NCBI GenBank assembly: GCA_012845835.1
Contig: JABAKD010000023.1
Location: forward strand, 15,124,702 to 15,188,701
Length of the DNA: 64,000 bases
Reading direction: 5' to 3'
Origin: Undaria pinnatifida
Lineage: Eukaryota; Sar; Phaeophyceae; Laminariales; Alariaceae
The translations under genes were made by a program, and so were the position numbers. Positions 11,679 to 22,662 of the stretch are shown here, in pieces. The notes under the pieces were generated by a model that was not told the origin of the DNA, ran no database searches, and saw only the letters and a program-made list of their open reading frames with translations. Numbering within the stretch: the stretch's first letter is position 1; every line of letters begins with the position of its first letter.

Positions 11679-12345
11679 ATACCTGTTTCAGTGTAGGCAC
11701 CACAAGCAGTGATGAAAGCCAATTCGGTATCCGGTTTAAGTGCCCCGTGGAACAGGAAAGTTTTACCGCTCTTATCTCGGTACCGCCCTTATGTCGGATT
11801 GGGTACCATATAGGTTCTAGAATAGGCATCACAAAGAAAGATAAATCCAATTCGGTGCCCGGTTTAAGAGACCGTCGGAACAAACAAGTGTTACCGTTCT
11901 TGTATCAGATCGGTATTATATATTTTTTAGTATACGCGTCACAAGACGTGAAAAAGCCGGTTGGATACCCTGTTTAGCCCAAGGAGCAGACAGGTGTTAC
12001 CGCTCTTTTCCCGGTGCCGGTGTTACATCAGATTTGGTATCATATAGGTTTTCAGACTAGGCTTCACAAGAAGCGACAAAGCCAATTCGACACCCGGTTT
12101 AAGAACCCCTCGGAACAGACAATTACAAATACCGCTCTTATCTCCGTACGGATCTTATCTCGATTGCGTACCATATAGGTTTCAGTATAGGTGTGACGAG
12201 AAGTGGCAACGCCCATTCAATAAGGTCTAAGAGCCCCTCTGAACAGGCAACTGTTACCGCTCTTATCTCGGTACCGCTCTTATCTCGGATTGGATACCAA
12301 ATAGGTTTTAGTATAGGCGTGACACGAAGAGACAAAGGCAATTCG
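11679..12345 (+). repeat. 126-bp satellite, right part
   Basis: About five further units, with anchors at 11699, 11828, 11938, 12063, 12193 and a last partial at 12319. Spacings are 110-130 bp. The array ends in a truncated unit near 12345. There is no open frame. Confidence 0.85.
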
Positions 12346-13998
12346 ACGGCTCTGAAACCTTTTGGGGCCCATGTGCAGCGGACAAAACAAAGTATAAGCG
12401 CAGTCTTATCTTGGCGCGATTATGCAGCGCACGGCAGAGCAAGCTACGCGCGTGTCTTGCAGGTACATGCGTTGGAGTTCGACGGGAAAATCGTCACCCG
12501 CTAGTCTAGCAGCCCGGGTTTCTTCCTGGTGCAATATGCCGCAATTGTCCAAAGATTGATTCGTCATTTTTTCCCTCTGAAGCCCCAAAAGGGATGCAAC
12601 TTATTTACGGTTTTTATTGCTGTGGACGCTCTTAAACAAACCAAGTACCCCACTGTGTAAACAAAAGGTGGTACAATGCACTGAATGCCTCTACCCTCGC
12701 ACAATCCATTCTCCTCCCCGGTGTCGAGAGTTTTGTTGCTGGAATAGTTATTTTGTCGGTTGCGTTGTTGGTATTATGGGTTAGCTTGTTGTGGTTTGGG
12801 TGTTGGGCTGGTTGTTTACCTGTTTCTTTGTGTGGGCAATAGGTTAGGTCGGGTTGGAACATGCATCAGTTCGTTGCTTGTGAGGTTACTCCTTAGCAAA
12901 GACCCCAGGAGACAGTCAACCAAGGGAAAACGTCCAGCCAGTATAAAACCGATCGTTCCGCACCAAAACCTAGTAGTTTGGGTCAGTCAAGGTAAATAAA
13001 TTAGCTAAATTGCCGTCGGTCGTTGCCGTCGGCCAAGGGGTCAAAGTGCCGTCTCCTGACATCATTATTGCTTTTTTCTAGAACAGATTTGAGTGTTTTA
13101 CTACATTATGTGTCAGCTTTAGTTGGGCAGGAAATCATTTAACAATAGTATTGGAACCGACGAACGCCATGTCGGGAAACTTGGCAGTGTTGCAACAGAT
13201 CATGCTGTAGCTAGCGCTGAGCAGAGGTTGGGGTAGAGCAAAAACAGAGTGAAATGATCTCTCACAGCACAGGCGTCGAAGCTGCCTGTACTGACGGTTT
13301 CGTATCCTCCTAAACCGCCTTTCCATATAGTACAAAACCCAAATATCCTATTGAGTAGTTCTTGCACTACAAATATCCTGACACGCCATAGTGACCCTAA
13401 GGCAACGAGTCATCCAACGCTAGGAGTGCAGCAGGTTCTATGTATTTCTGAGCTGCTAACATGAAGATAGCCTGATATGTCACCCGACACTTGACTTGGA
13501 TGGCCCCTTCTCGTTCCCGCAACCTGACCAACGTTTCCTGCGCTAGTCCTAAAACAAACTTGATCGTAAAAATTATCGTGCTCACCGATGGTTCCTCACT
13601 TGAGTCCTGAGCTCAACCGGTCAGGTCGGTCAGAAACGTTCTCCCCGAAAAGTGCGATACCTACCTTGGCGGGATGACTCCACGACCCAACCCACAAAAA
13701 AATGACCGAAAATAAGCCAGCATGGCAATCCTAGCCTGTGTTTCCATGGATTGGGTTGGTCTTGGGTGAGTATATGACCCTCGTTGGTTTGGACCCTGTT
13801 TTTCTATTTTTTTCGGCCCAACTAAATCGCGTACACCCTGTTGAGGGGTTGAGTCCTTGGGCGGTTGGCAGGTCGAATATTGTGACCGGTTGGTTCATGT
13901 ATCGGTGTTGTTGGTTGGTGGGTATATTATAGAGGTGTGGCCCGCCGGGTACCTGCGTTAGAAATGCGTCCCCCATCATTTTTTTGGGGAAAAGAAAA
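12346..13998. other. No gene recognised
   Basis: There are only short frames with no family resemblance. AG/GT signals occur by chance. Exons of the N-terminal half of the transporter at 14.7-19.2 kb could be here, but I could not identify them. Confidence 0.4.
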
Positions 13999-14412
13999 TG
14001 CCCGGGTACATACTCGCGAATACTTACCGCTATTTTGGCGCGGTACCTGTGTACCCGGGACAATACTGATCCATCCGGTTTATTCCTTAAACGAACACGG
14101 CCCAGGGGATGTGATTTAGGGGATGATACGTCATCACGACGGAGATGCCAAGGTAAATCAATGGGTAATCGGGTGCCCGTTTAAATTTTATATTTGGAAG
14201 AGGGTTTCCAGGAGACTGGGTATGGAATACAGCCTAGGGACGTGATTGAGGAGGTGATAACTCGCCATCAAACGAGTTTCCAAGGTAAATCAACGGATAA
14301 ACCATGTACCCGGGTACCCGGGGTCTGCTTACTCAGCGGGTATGAAGTGCTGCTCGCCCCCGTGACGGGTATTTGCAAGCCGGGGAATACTCGCGAGTAC
14401 CCGGGTATTCGA
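13999..14412. mobile_element. Element with CCCGGGTA inverted ends
   Basis: The left end reads CCCGGGTA, then CTCGCGAATACT. The right end, reverse-complemented, reads CCCGGGTACTCGCGAGTATT. The interior holds two diverged copies of a ~131-bp unit (near 14100 and 14233) sharing CCAAGGTAAATCAA and a GTGATT(T/G)AGG motif. Non-coding; probably a non-autonomous DNA transposon. Confidence 0.45.
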
Positions 14413-14501
14413 CAAAGGGCACACACCTCCTAGTATATTGAAGCACTGAATTGCTTTTTTTTCCCGAACTGCTCGGCTATTCGGTTGATTGGCTGGCAGG
14501 C

Positions 14502-14532
14502 TTGTTGGTTGGTTGGTTGGTTGGTTGGTTGA
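14502..14532. repeat. (GGTT)n tetranucleotide repeat
   Basis: About seven units of GGTT between the CCCGGGTA element and the transporter gene. Confidence 0.85.
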
Positions 14533-14738
14533 TCGGTATGTTTTCGAATCGCTTGACCCGTTGGTTGATTTTACTTGTAGCTTTGTACACCTGAGGTAAA
14601 TACCTGTTCCACGACAACCCGCGACCAGTATATCCGAGCATCCTATTATACGAGTAAGCGTTTACAGCTTACGGAGAATCCAACGCTCGATGCAGCATTT
14701 TATGTTTTTCATTTTTTTCCTCCGCGCATGGGGAAAAG

Positions 14739-17700
14739 TGAAGCTCAAGCTCACCGCACTTCCGCGTTTTTTCAAGCGCATCGTTCGTCAATTTAACTCA
14801 ATTGTATTGACAATCCGGCGTTTGCTGGCGTATGCTTCAGTTGCCGTGGTAATGACAGCGCTGTTTGTTTTGTTGGTAGGCTGGTTGGTTTGCAGGTTTG
14901 TAGGTTTTGGTTCATTGCTCAGTTAGGTCGACTGATGGAGTTATCGTTTTTTTTTAAATATATCTGGTAATTTATTATTGGCTTCACACACTGTGTAGAT
15001 CGTTGTGTTATCTGATTGATTAATTGATCGGTCGGTCACGTGGTTGTTCGGGTGGTCGACTGCAATTCGTTTCTCCACCACCACCATCACCACCACCACC
15101 ACCACCGCCGCCGCCGCCGCCGCCACCACCACCACCACCACTACCACTTACACCACCATCACCACCGCCGCCGCCAACACCACCACCAGCAGCAGCAGCA
15201 ACAAAACCACAAACACATTTGTTTCTCTTGTTGCACGTCGTATTTTGGAATATTTCAGGTGCATTGCGGGCATGATTGTCGGCTTACTTCCGTTTGGGAG
15301 AGCGCTCCTTTTGGGGAGGTCTGCACCTCTCTCCCCCCTATTCGACGCACTTAAGGTATGCACTTGGAGTCTTAGGTATTCAGGTATTTCCTAAACGAGC
15401 TAAAATACCCAGCCAGGGTGGTGTAAAACTGTTGGATACCAGGTACGTAAGACACCCGGATAATCGACTCACTCCCGCTATTCGACGCGAGGCCGAAATG
15501 AGCTACACGTCTGGCCGGGGTGGTTGGAAACTATCACGTTACCTATAGCGATTCAATATTCGACCCCACTCAAGGCTGGCGCGGCTGTAACGTGCCTGGT
15601 ATGCCGTGTACTTTAAGTATGCACACCTCAGGCAGACAGTGTTCTGGATAATCACGGTGCTGGCATGATCGTCGAGCTACTTCCGTGGAGGAGAGCGCCC
15701 TCCTTCCTGGGGGATGTCGGCGTCCCTGCCCCCCATTTTGAAACATTTACTAATAGAGTGTGTACAAGGACATACGCGACGATAAGTGAGTGCACCGAAG
15801 GTTTTTGAGACTTCGTGTTCACTTGGGAGACTCTACAATTCACCCTTTGTTTCTTCTCGTTCTCCTTCCTCCCCACTTATCTCACGCCCCCCCGCCCCCC
15901 GTTCGCCTTCCTCCCCTTCTCTTCGTCCCCCCTCTCCCCCCACCTCCACCCTGCCCTCTCCCCCCGCGTCTCCCCTCCCCCCTCTCTTCGCCCACCCCCG
16001 GCTCCCTGTCCCCCCCTTACGCTCTACCCCCCCATCCTCCCCCCCCCCCCCCCCCCGCCCCCCCCCCCCCCCCCCCGGCTACTTCCCCTTTACCACGGCA
16101 GAGCTTAGGCAACGCTTACCTCCCGGCTGCGATTCTCGTCCTTGCGGGATCCCTCGCAAGACCCGTTTCGACCAAACCTGCCCCCCCCGCCACTACCACC
16201 ATTGACAAGGCTACTGTTCCTGGTGTTCATGCTATTGGTGGTGGTAGTGGTGGTGGTGTTGCTGCTGCTACTGCCACTGCTGCTGCTGTCACTGTTGCTG
16301 CTCCTGCTGCTGCCACTGCTGTTGCTGCTACCGCTACTGCTACTGATTCGCCGACGGAGACTAAAGTTGCTTTCTCCAAGAAGGTGAATTTTTCATTGTT
16401 GCGTGGTATTGCTTGATGGTTCGATCGGTAGTTTTTGACGCACGCTATCGACAGTATCCCCCGACGGTGGTGGTGGTGGTGGTGGTGGTGGTGGTATTGC
16501 TGCTGTTACTGCTGTTACTGCTACAGCTACTGTTGTTGCTGTTATTGCTGCTACTGCTGCTAATGCTTCGCATTCACCAGCAGAAAGTAAATATGCGTTT
16601 TCCAAGGTGGATTTCACCCTTTTCGCAGGATCGCTTGATTGCCCAACCGCTAGTTTTTGGCACACCAACATCTCCTCCCTTTCTCCCGCTCTAGTCTTCC
16701 CTCTCACCCCTCCGCTCCTCGCCTCACCCCGCCTCCCCGCCTCTCCCTCTCCGCGCCACGCCACCCTCCTCCTTTTCGTCCTCCCCCTTCCAGCCGTTTT
16801 CCTCGCCCCTTTTCCCCGCATCCCCTCCTCCCTTCCTCCTCCTCGTCCTCCCCCCTCCAACCGAGATCCCCTCCCTTCCTTCCGCTCTAGTTCTCTCCCC
16901 CCCCCCCCGCTCCTCGCCTCACCCCGCCTCCCCGCCCCTCCCTCTCCTCGCCAAGTCACCCTCCTCCTCTTCATCCTCCCCCCTACTGCCGTTCTCCTCC
17001 CTCCTTCCCCCCGCATCCCCTCCTCCCTTCCACCTCCTCGTCCTCCCCCCCTCCTGCCGTTCCCCTCCCGCTTTCTACTCGCACCCCCTCTTCTCTTCCT
17101 CCTCCTCGTCAACCCCTCTCCCCTTTCGCCCCTTCCCCCTTCTACCCTTCCGGTCTTCTCTTCCCGCCTCTTCTCCACTGTTTTTTTTGCTGACCTTATT
17201 ACTGCTACAATCATGACTTCGAGGATGCTAGTCATACCCATCGTTACTGCGGGCATGCTGTTGCCCCTCCCCCGCACAGCCCGTCCCCCCCTCATCCCCG
17301 TCCCCCCCTCCCTCCTCTTCCCTCCCTCCTCCCTCGCCCCCCCTCCCCCCTCGCCCCCCTTCCCCGCCTTCCCCCCTCCGCCCCCCCCCCCCCCCCCCCC
17401 CCCCCCCTCTCACGTTCGCCCCTCCCCTCCACTTGCCTCCCCCTAACCTCCCCGCCTCCCTTCCCTTACGCTCCCCTTTGCTTCTTCAATGTTTTTTTTT
17501 GTTTGCGGACCTCGCAGATAGTTGCAATCATGGCGTCTAGGTTCCTCGTCATGCCCGTCGTTGCTGCGGGCATGCTGTTGTCGGGGTCAAGAATGAAAGT
17601 AATACCCACCGACAAGCTCATCTGGTTCGTCCTTCTAATGGAAGGGTGAGTTGTTTATCGGCATCATTGTTTGTACCGTCATCGGTATCGGCATCGGCAT

Positions 17701-19188
17701 AATGATAATAGTCGATATCGATAGCATTGTGATAATCGCTATTGGAATCGCTATCGGCATTGTTATCGTTTTCATTATCGTTTCCTCTATCAGTATCGGT
17801 ATCGGTATCCGTATGTCGTTGATGCTGTTGTCGGGGTCAATACTGAAGCTGATACCTACCGATAACCTGATCTGGTTCTTTGTTCTTCTGAAAGGGTGAG
17901 TTGTTGCTTGTCGATGTTGGTATCGGTATAGGCATCGGTGTTGCTATCGTTCGTTACGTTTATCGTTATGGTTTCCGGTATCATTATCGTTGTCGAAAAG
18001 GGGTTTACGAACTGATCGCACTGATTTACCGACTTACCGTAGGAGTTGGTCTACCTGCAACAATTCGCAGTAAAGCAGCTGGGGGATATAGGCCTCGGCC
18101 TCGAGCTTACCGGTACTGACATCGTTATTTGCATCTGTAGAGTACGGGTAGACATGATGGGTGCCGGAATCGATACCGTTACGTCTATACGTGTGGGTAT
18201 TGGTATCGGTTTGGGCGCCGGTAACGGTATTGCTGTCGATATCGGTCCATCGGTGTCGGTAACGGTGCTGATTCGCTGTTGTCGGCATGGTTTCAGTTAT
18301 GATTATGGTGATCGTTTTCGCTATCTATACCGTTTTTGGTTTTATTTCTGTGGACATGTCGTTGCCGGGGTCAAGGACGAAATTCACAAACTCCGGCAAT
18401 CTGGTTCGTTCTTCCCTTCCGAGGAAGAGCGACTTGGTGATATGATTGTCGCAACTATTATCAGCCCGGCATCGATATCGTTGCAGTCGTCGCTATCGTT
18501 GCTGATATTGTTATGATTATCGGCATCGGTATCGTTGTCGTTACCGTTATCGTTATCGTTATCGTTATCGTAATCAAAACGTGACATGCTGCAGTGGTCC
18601 CCGAATAAGGCGGCATCATTAAACCCCTTTAGAGCCCCAAACTTCCTCCCTATACTTTTTCCACGCCTTGTCCCCCAAAACGGGTTTACGTCAGTTAAGA
18701 CGTTAAGGCGGTGTCTCTCTCAAAAACGCGGTCACGATCTCCTTGCTCGACTGAAACCTGCGACACGGCAGAGACCACCTTAGTCACGGCTGATCCCTCA
18801 ACAGAGCGGCCTACCGCTCTAGGCCAGTTCAAGCCTCCACGTTTGTACCAACACCCTCACACTGTAACTAACACACCCATTACATCCGCCGTATTGGCGA
18901 ATAAGGCGGTTGAGGTTTCCCCCTATAAGGTGATAGCAGGGGTCTCGTGCGCACACCACCGCCTTAGTGGAGACCACTACTGCATGCCAACAGGCAATTT
19001 TAATTTGCCGCTGCTACTCTCGAAACAGGTGCATGCCGTCGGCCCAGAACAGCGTGGTGATCCTCCAGATGGAGAAGAAGCCGGACTTGGCCGCGTCGAT
19101 GGCGAAGACCCTCACCGTGGTGTATCTCCTGTCTGCGGTGCCCATCGCATTCCTCCTCTCGGCAATACTTCAGTTCGTGCAGCTATGA
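14739..19188 (+). CDS. PILS / Mem_trans (auxin efflux carrier-like) transporter, C-terminal half
   Basis: This is a spliced host gene for a multi-pass membrane transporter of the PIN-LIKES / Mem_trans family. Land-plant members sit in the ER and move auxin; the substrate here is unknown. Exons run near 14739-14829, then 15259-15355, 16102-16383, 17518-17645 and 19029-19188 (TGA). The phases agree and introns start GTATGC, GTATGC, GTGAAT and GTGAGT and end in AG. Family signatures appear in order: GMIVGLLPFGRALLLG, APLSPLFDALK, SLGNAYLPAAILVLAGSLA, a Thr/Ala-rich loop, RFLVMPVVAAGMLL, IPTDKLIWFVLLMEG, CMPSAQNSVVILQM and a last membrane helix ending LQFVQL. The first listed exon is the least certain. 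Its phase fits (GC joined to G), but its 5' edge is a guess. The N-terminal membrane helices are not found and may lie upstream. Several exons have degenerate neighbouring copies, so alternative exons are possible. Confidence 0.8.
15075..15205. repeat. (CAC)n / (CCG)n intronic microsatellite
   Basis: CAC and CCG triplets lie in the intron between the first two recognised transporter exons. Three frames stay open by composition, giving apparent poly-Pro, poly-His or poly-Thr. Confidence 0.9.
15655..15755 (+). pseudogene. Degenerate copy of transporter exon 15259-15355
   Basis: GCTGGCATGATCGTCG, CTACTTCCGT and GGAGAGCGC follow the order of the upstream exon (GCGGGCATGATTGTCG, TTACTTCCGT, GGGAGAGCGC). 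The copy has drifted, lacks the exon's donor site and lies in the next intron. It most likely arose by local tandem duplication. Confidence 0.6.
15860..16080. repeat. Polypyrimidine and poly-C tract
   Basis: A nearly pure C/T strand with long C runs, directly upstream of the acceptor at 16101. It could serve as an unusually long polypyrimidine tract. Confidence 0.8.
16466..16665 (+). pseudogene. Partial copy of the 3' part of exon 16102-16383
   Basis: The GCT/ACT-rich stretch, then GCAGAAAGTAAATATGC, TTTTCCAAGGTG and GCTTGATTG, then CTAGTTTTTGGCAC, repeats the end of the exon and its intron start (TTCTCCAAGAAGGTG, GCTTGATGG, GTAGTTTTTGACGC) about 228 bp downstream. Confidence 0.55.
16666..17480. 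repeat. Polypyrimidine tract with ~197-bp internal duplication
   Basis: The strand is almost purely C and T. The string CGCTCCTCGCCTCACCCC occurs near 16712 and again near 16909, with flanking sequence also repeated. Long open frames here (Pro/Ser-rich on +, Gly/Arg/Glu-rich on -) reflect composition. Confidence 0.75.
17186..17270 (+). pseudogene. Upstream partial copy of transporter exon 17518-17645
   Basis: Contains ATCATGACTTCGAGGATGCT, CCCATCGTTACTGCGGGC and ATGCTGTTG. These match the true exon (ATCATGGCGTCTAGGTTCCT, CCCGTCGTTGCTGCGGGC, ATGCTGTTG). The copy includes the T-rich intron end, then breaks into the C-rich tract. Confidence 0.6.
17817..17894 (+). pseudogene. Downstream copy of transporter exon 17518-17645 (possible alternative exon)
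   Basis: Reads in frame SLMLLSGSILKLIPTDNLI then WFFVLLKG and keeps the GG/GTGAGTTG donor. The true exon gives AGMLLSGSRMKVIPTDKLI and WFVLLMEG at the same spacing. Its upstream half is replaced by the ATCGGT tract, which stays open and reads as an Ile-Gly run. It could be a dead copy or a mutually exclusive exon. Confidence 0.6.
18353..18420 (+). pseudogene. Third, degraded copy of transporter exon 17518-17645
   Basis: GACATGTCGTTGCCGGGGTCA, then AATCTGGTTCGTTCTTCC, keeps the order of the exon (ATGCTGTTGTCGGGGTCA, ATCTGGTTCGTCCTTC) but neither its frame nor its donor. Confidence 0.5.
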
Positions 19189-20202
19189 TTGGGTAGGTTT
19201 CGGTAGCGCTGTTCTTGTAAATGCTAGGTACGGTTCATACCGATCAACGAGTTCATGCAGGCGAACCCGTGCATGCAAAATAATCCTTCAGTTCATATAG
19301 ATGCCCCAGCTAATACTAATCCTTCGGTTCCCACAAATCCTTTGTTTCATACGGAACTATGCGTTCGTACAAATCAACTAGTTTTAACTAAATATTCAGT
19401 TCATACAGATTCTCCAGTCCATCCAACTCCCTCATTTCAAAACGGTATTTTCAGGTCATCCAAGTCCTTTAGTTCATGCTAATAATACCAAACGGGAAGG
19501 AACGAAAAAAAGGTTTACCTGATCGCGTTTGACTCGAAAAAAGGTAGAGCCCCGCAGTTATATAAACGTACAAGGTACACCATGCGGAGCATGCGATTGA
19601 CCCAGAAGACATCATACTTGTGTATTAGGGGTAGTGGGCTATATACATCTGCATATGGTTGGTATGCCAGGATTTATTTTGATTAGGGTCAGTATTTTTA
19701 ATCTTGATAACTTGCAAATGTTTCGCGTCATTCATTTGTTTTTCCAGCAGCCTCATTGGCTATTAGTTCTTTTTTCTGTTTCTGCTTCTTCTCACTACTC
19801 AACCATTTATTACGGGTATTTAATGATAATACTGCTGTAGGGGAACGTGAATCATCAGTTAAAACAATGGAGTGAGCGATGAATGCGCCGCAAACTCAAG
19901 AAATCAGGGGGGCTCTGTAGGCGTGTGGGTTTTAGGCAGTCGTATTGCTCGTGGATCGAGTTTTTTACTTGGTCTCAGGCTGTACCCAACTTCGACTCCA
20001 AACGGCACATTTGAACGTTGTTTCGGCTATTGCTCACACAAGAAATACACATCCTTCAATTTGTGCAGCTCTGGTAAGTGCCGCTCGCCGTCCTGCTCTC
20101 TCTCTCGCATGCCATCTCGATAACGCAAATCGTTCGGTTTTACCCTGTTCATATAAGAGTTTCAGTCTATGCAGCTCTGAGTGAGAACGTAATGCCTTTC
20201 AA

Positions 20203-20300
20203 TGATAAACACGCTGAAAGTGGTCTATCTAGTGCCCGCGATGCCTATCGCCCGCTTCCCTTCTGGATTCCTTCAGTTCGTGCAGCTCCGATTCAGTAAC
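20203..20300 (+). pseudogene. Copy of the last transporter exon, 3' part
   Basis: Reads TLKVVYLVPAMPIARF then FLQFVQL, against TLTVVYLLSAVPIAFLL and LQFVQL in the exon. It is the best preserved of several such tails in the minisatellite field. Confidence 0.65.
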
Positions 20301-20361
20301 TTGATACCGCTATCCTGGCAATCACGCAGTTCATACAGACCCTTCAAGTATACAGACGTTA

Positions 20362-20683
20362 CAGTTCATACAAATCGTTCAGTTCATGCGAATCATTCAG
20401 TTCCTATCAGTCGATCGGTTCATTCAAATCAGTCGGTACAAACGAATATCGAGTCCATACAGATCCGATTGTTCACACTAAGCAATAAGTTCATACAAAT
20501 CGTTCAATTCATACAAATACTGCAGTTCATACAAATCGTTCAGTTCATGCGAATCATTCAGTTCCTATAAGTCGATCGGTCCATTCAAATCAGTCGGTAC
20601 AAACGAATATCGAGTCCATACAGATCCGACTGTTCACACTAAGCAATAAGTTCATACAAATCGTTCAATTCATACAAATACTG
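20362..20683. repeat. Near-perfect 161-bp tandem duplication
   Basis: 20362-20522 and 20523-20683 differ at about three bases. Each contains several 18-bp units. This is a recent higher-order duplication within the minisatellite. Confidence 0.9.
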
Positions 20684-21204
20684 CAGTTCATACAAATTGT
20701 GCAGTTCCAACAATTCCTTCAGTTCATACAATTCCTTGCATTCATTCGAATCAATCACACAAAACTTCAGTTCACACAGATCCTGCAGTTCATACAAGTC
20801 CTTTGGTTCAGACAAATGCCCCAGTCCATACAAATCCTTCGGTTCACACAGTCCCATCAGTTCGTAAAACTTCGAGCATATACAGATCCTTCAGCTCATT
20901 CATCTCCAGATGAAACATACAGATCAGCTGTTATAATACTTTAGTTAATCCAAATATGTCAGTTCTTACAAATTCTTCAGTTCGAGTAGCTCCGATTGAG
21001 TGAATACATCTACGGTTACCGTGTTCCGTCTTCGGTCCGTCTACTCCATCGCCTTCCTCCTCTCAGGAACCCTTCAGTTCGTGCAGCTTCGATTCACTGC
21101 ACACTTCTAACAGATCCCTCAGCTCGTGCAATTCGTTCGGATCCTTGGCTTTACACGAATCTGTCACTTCATGCAAATCGTCCAGTTTGTGCAGCTCTGG
21201 CACA

Positions 21205-21453
21205 TGCTACATTAGAGGTGACATCACCTTTTTTTTTGTTTTTTCCGAGACTTGCTCACTCGGGGAGCTCCATACCATGCAAAACGATTTTGATTAAGCT
21301 GAAAACTGCGACCGGATGAACAAACCTCATGGCCTAGGTACACAAAAACGTTTTTTTTTTTTTTTTTCGAAACAAGAATGGCACTTCGGACAGTAGCCCC
21401 AACAGACAGAACATATTGTAGCCACAAAGTGGTATACCTTAATACCTCTATCG
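21205..21453. mobile_element. TGCTACGATAGAGGT-family MITE
   Basis: The left end TGCTACATTAGAGGT pairs with a right end ACCTCTATCG. The interior has the family string GGATGAACAAACCTCATGGCCTAGGTACAC and an A/T-rich TTTTTTCGAAAC region. Non-coding. Confidence 0.55.
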
Positions 21454-21816
21454 AAAAGGATGAACAAACCCCATGGCCTAGGTCAGAGGAACACGCAATA
21501 AAGAAAAAACGGAGCCACACCCCTAAAAAGGTCGAATCGAAATAAAGATCGGAGCGTTGTGATTTCTGCGCGAATCAAGAAAATGGCGTCCCCCCCCTCT
21601 ATTTTTTTGTACTTGGTTTTAGTACCCCCTACCCCGTTTCTGGCTCCTTTTTTAACAAAAAGCGTGTTTTGTTTTTGAGAGCACCCCTGCCTACGTACAC
21701 AAACACGTTTTTTGCAAAACAAAAATGGCACTTCGGATGGTTGTGGGTCAAGTAGCCCTATCTTTAAGAACATGTTTCAGCCGAAAAGAGGTATACCATA
21801 TACCTCTATCGTAGCA
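21454..21816. mobile_element. Second, composite copy of the TGCTACGATAGAGGT MITE
   Basis: It begins with the family's internal GATGAACAAACCCCATGGCC string and ends with ACCTCTATCGTAGCA at 21816. It probably represents one copy nested against another. Confidence 0.45.
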
Positions 21817-22662
21817 CGTTTTCCAACTCCTAAACTTTTTCTAGTCTAACTCCATGTGTGTTTTCCCAGGTCGGGAGTGCGGTGCTATTAAATAGAAGGG
21901 TTAAGTAAATATGAGTACGTAGCGCCGTAGACAACGGTCTACCTCCTGTCCGCCGTGACAATCGCCCCACCCGCTCTCGATAAGCCTTCGGTTCGTGCAG
22001 ATCTAGTCCAGTAAGTACTACGTCTACGTCGCCGCGTTCATAAATCCTTGAGCTCATAGGAACCCTTCAGTTCGTGGAGCTTTGATTGAGTTAAGTACGT
22101 TTCGCCGTCCTATTCTCTAGTCCTACTCGTTTTCGCGAACCCCTCAGTTCCTACAAATCATTCAGTTCCACCAGCTCTGCTTGAGAGATTACCACAGTAC
22201 GTACCGCCGCCCTGCTCCCTCTATGCTGTACCACCTCGTTCATACAAAACTGTTATTTATAGTTTGTATAAAGACTTTCTATCCATAACCCCCTCACAGT
22301 CATCATACAAGTTCTTCAGTTCGCACAGATTCTTCAGTTGGTGCAGTTCTATTTTTATTTCACTAAAGGTATACAGTACATTATACCAGCCTGCTCTCTT
22401 TCATGCCGCCTCGTCCATGCGAATCGTTTAGAAGCGTAAGGGTCTGAGTGAGTACGTCCTTTACGGACATCCTGCTCCCTATGCGCCAACTCTCCCAGTG
22501 GCCTGGTTCATACAAATCCTTCAGCTCATACAACTCTGATCGAGTAAGTACATAGCGACGCCCCGTTATGATACCCGTGCCGCCCCCTGGGTATCGGCCT
22601 CTTCCAAGCAGTTCTTTACAGAATCGTTGCACAGCTATCCTTCCACGATATTATAAAACTCA

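Larger units (their letters stand above)
17648..18585. repeat. (ATCGGT)n-like degenerate hexamer tract
   Basis: Permutations of ATCGGT, ATCGTT and ATTATC fill the last recognised transporter intron and end in (ATCGTT)n at 18530-18575. Forward frames read as alternating Ile-Gly or Ile-Val. Confidence 0.8.
19189..22560. repeat. 18-bp minisatellite field built from the transporter's last exon
   Basis: Units close to CTTCAGTTCATACAAATC recur dozens of times, often in strict 18-bp steps (clear at 20763-20870). They alternate with longer modules resembling the 3' end of exon 19029-19188 (near 20083, 20203-20300, 21028-21095, 21931-22016, 22090, 22195, 22385 and 22460), each ending TTCAGTTCGTGCAGCT. 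The exon itself ends CTTCAGTTCGTGCAGCT, so the unit most likely derives from these codons. No independent gene is seen. Confidence 0.7.

Noticed and set aside
5262-11683. GTATC / ATACC as a target duplication of the young Copia
   Set aside because: They match only partly and the flanks continue the satellite without a repeated 5-mer, so I do not call a duplication.
15786-17446. Pro-rich and Gly/Arg-rich long frames
   Set aside because: C/T-rich low-complexity DNA; only the short PILS exons inside have family resemblance.
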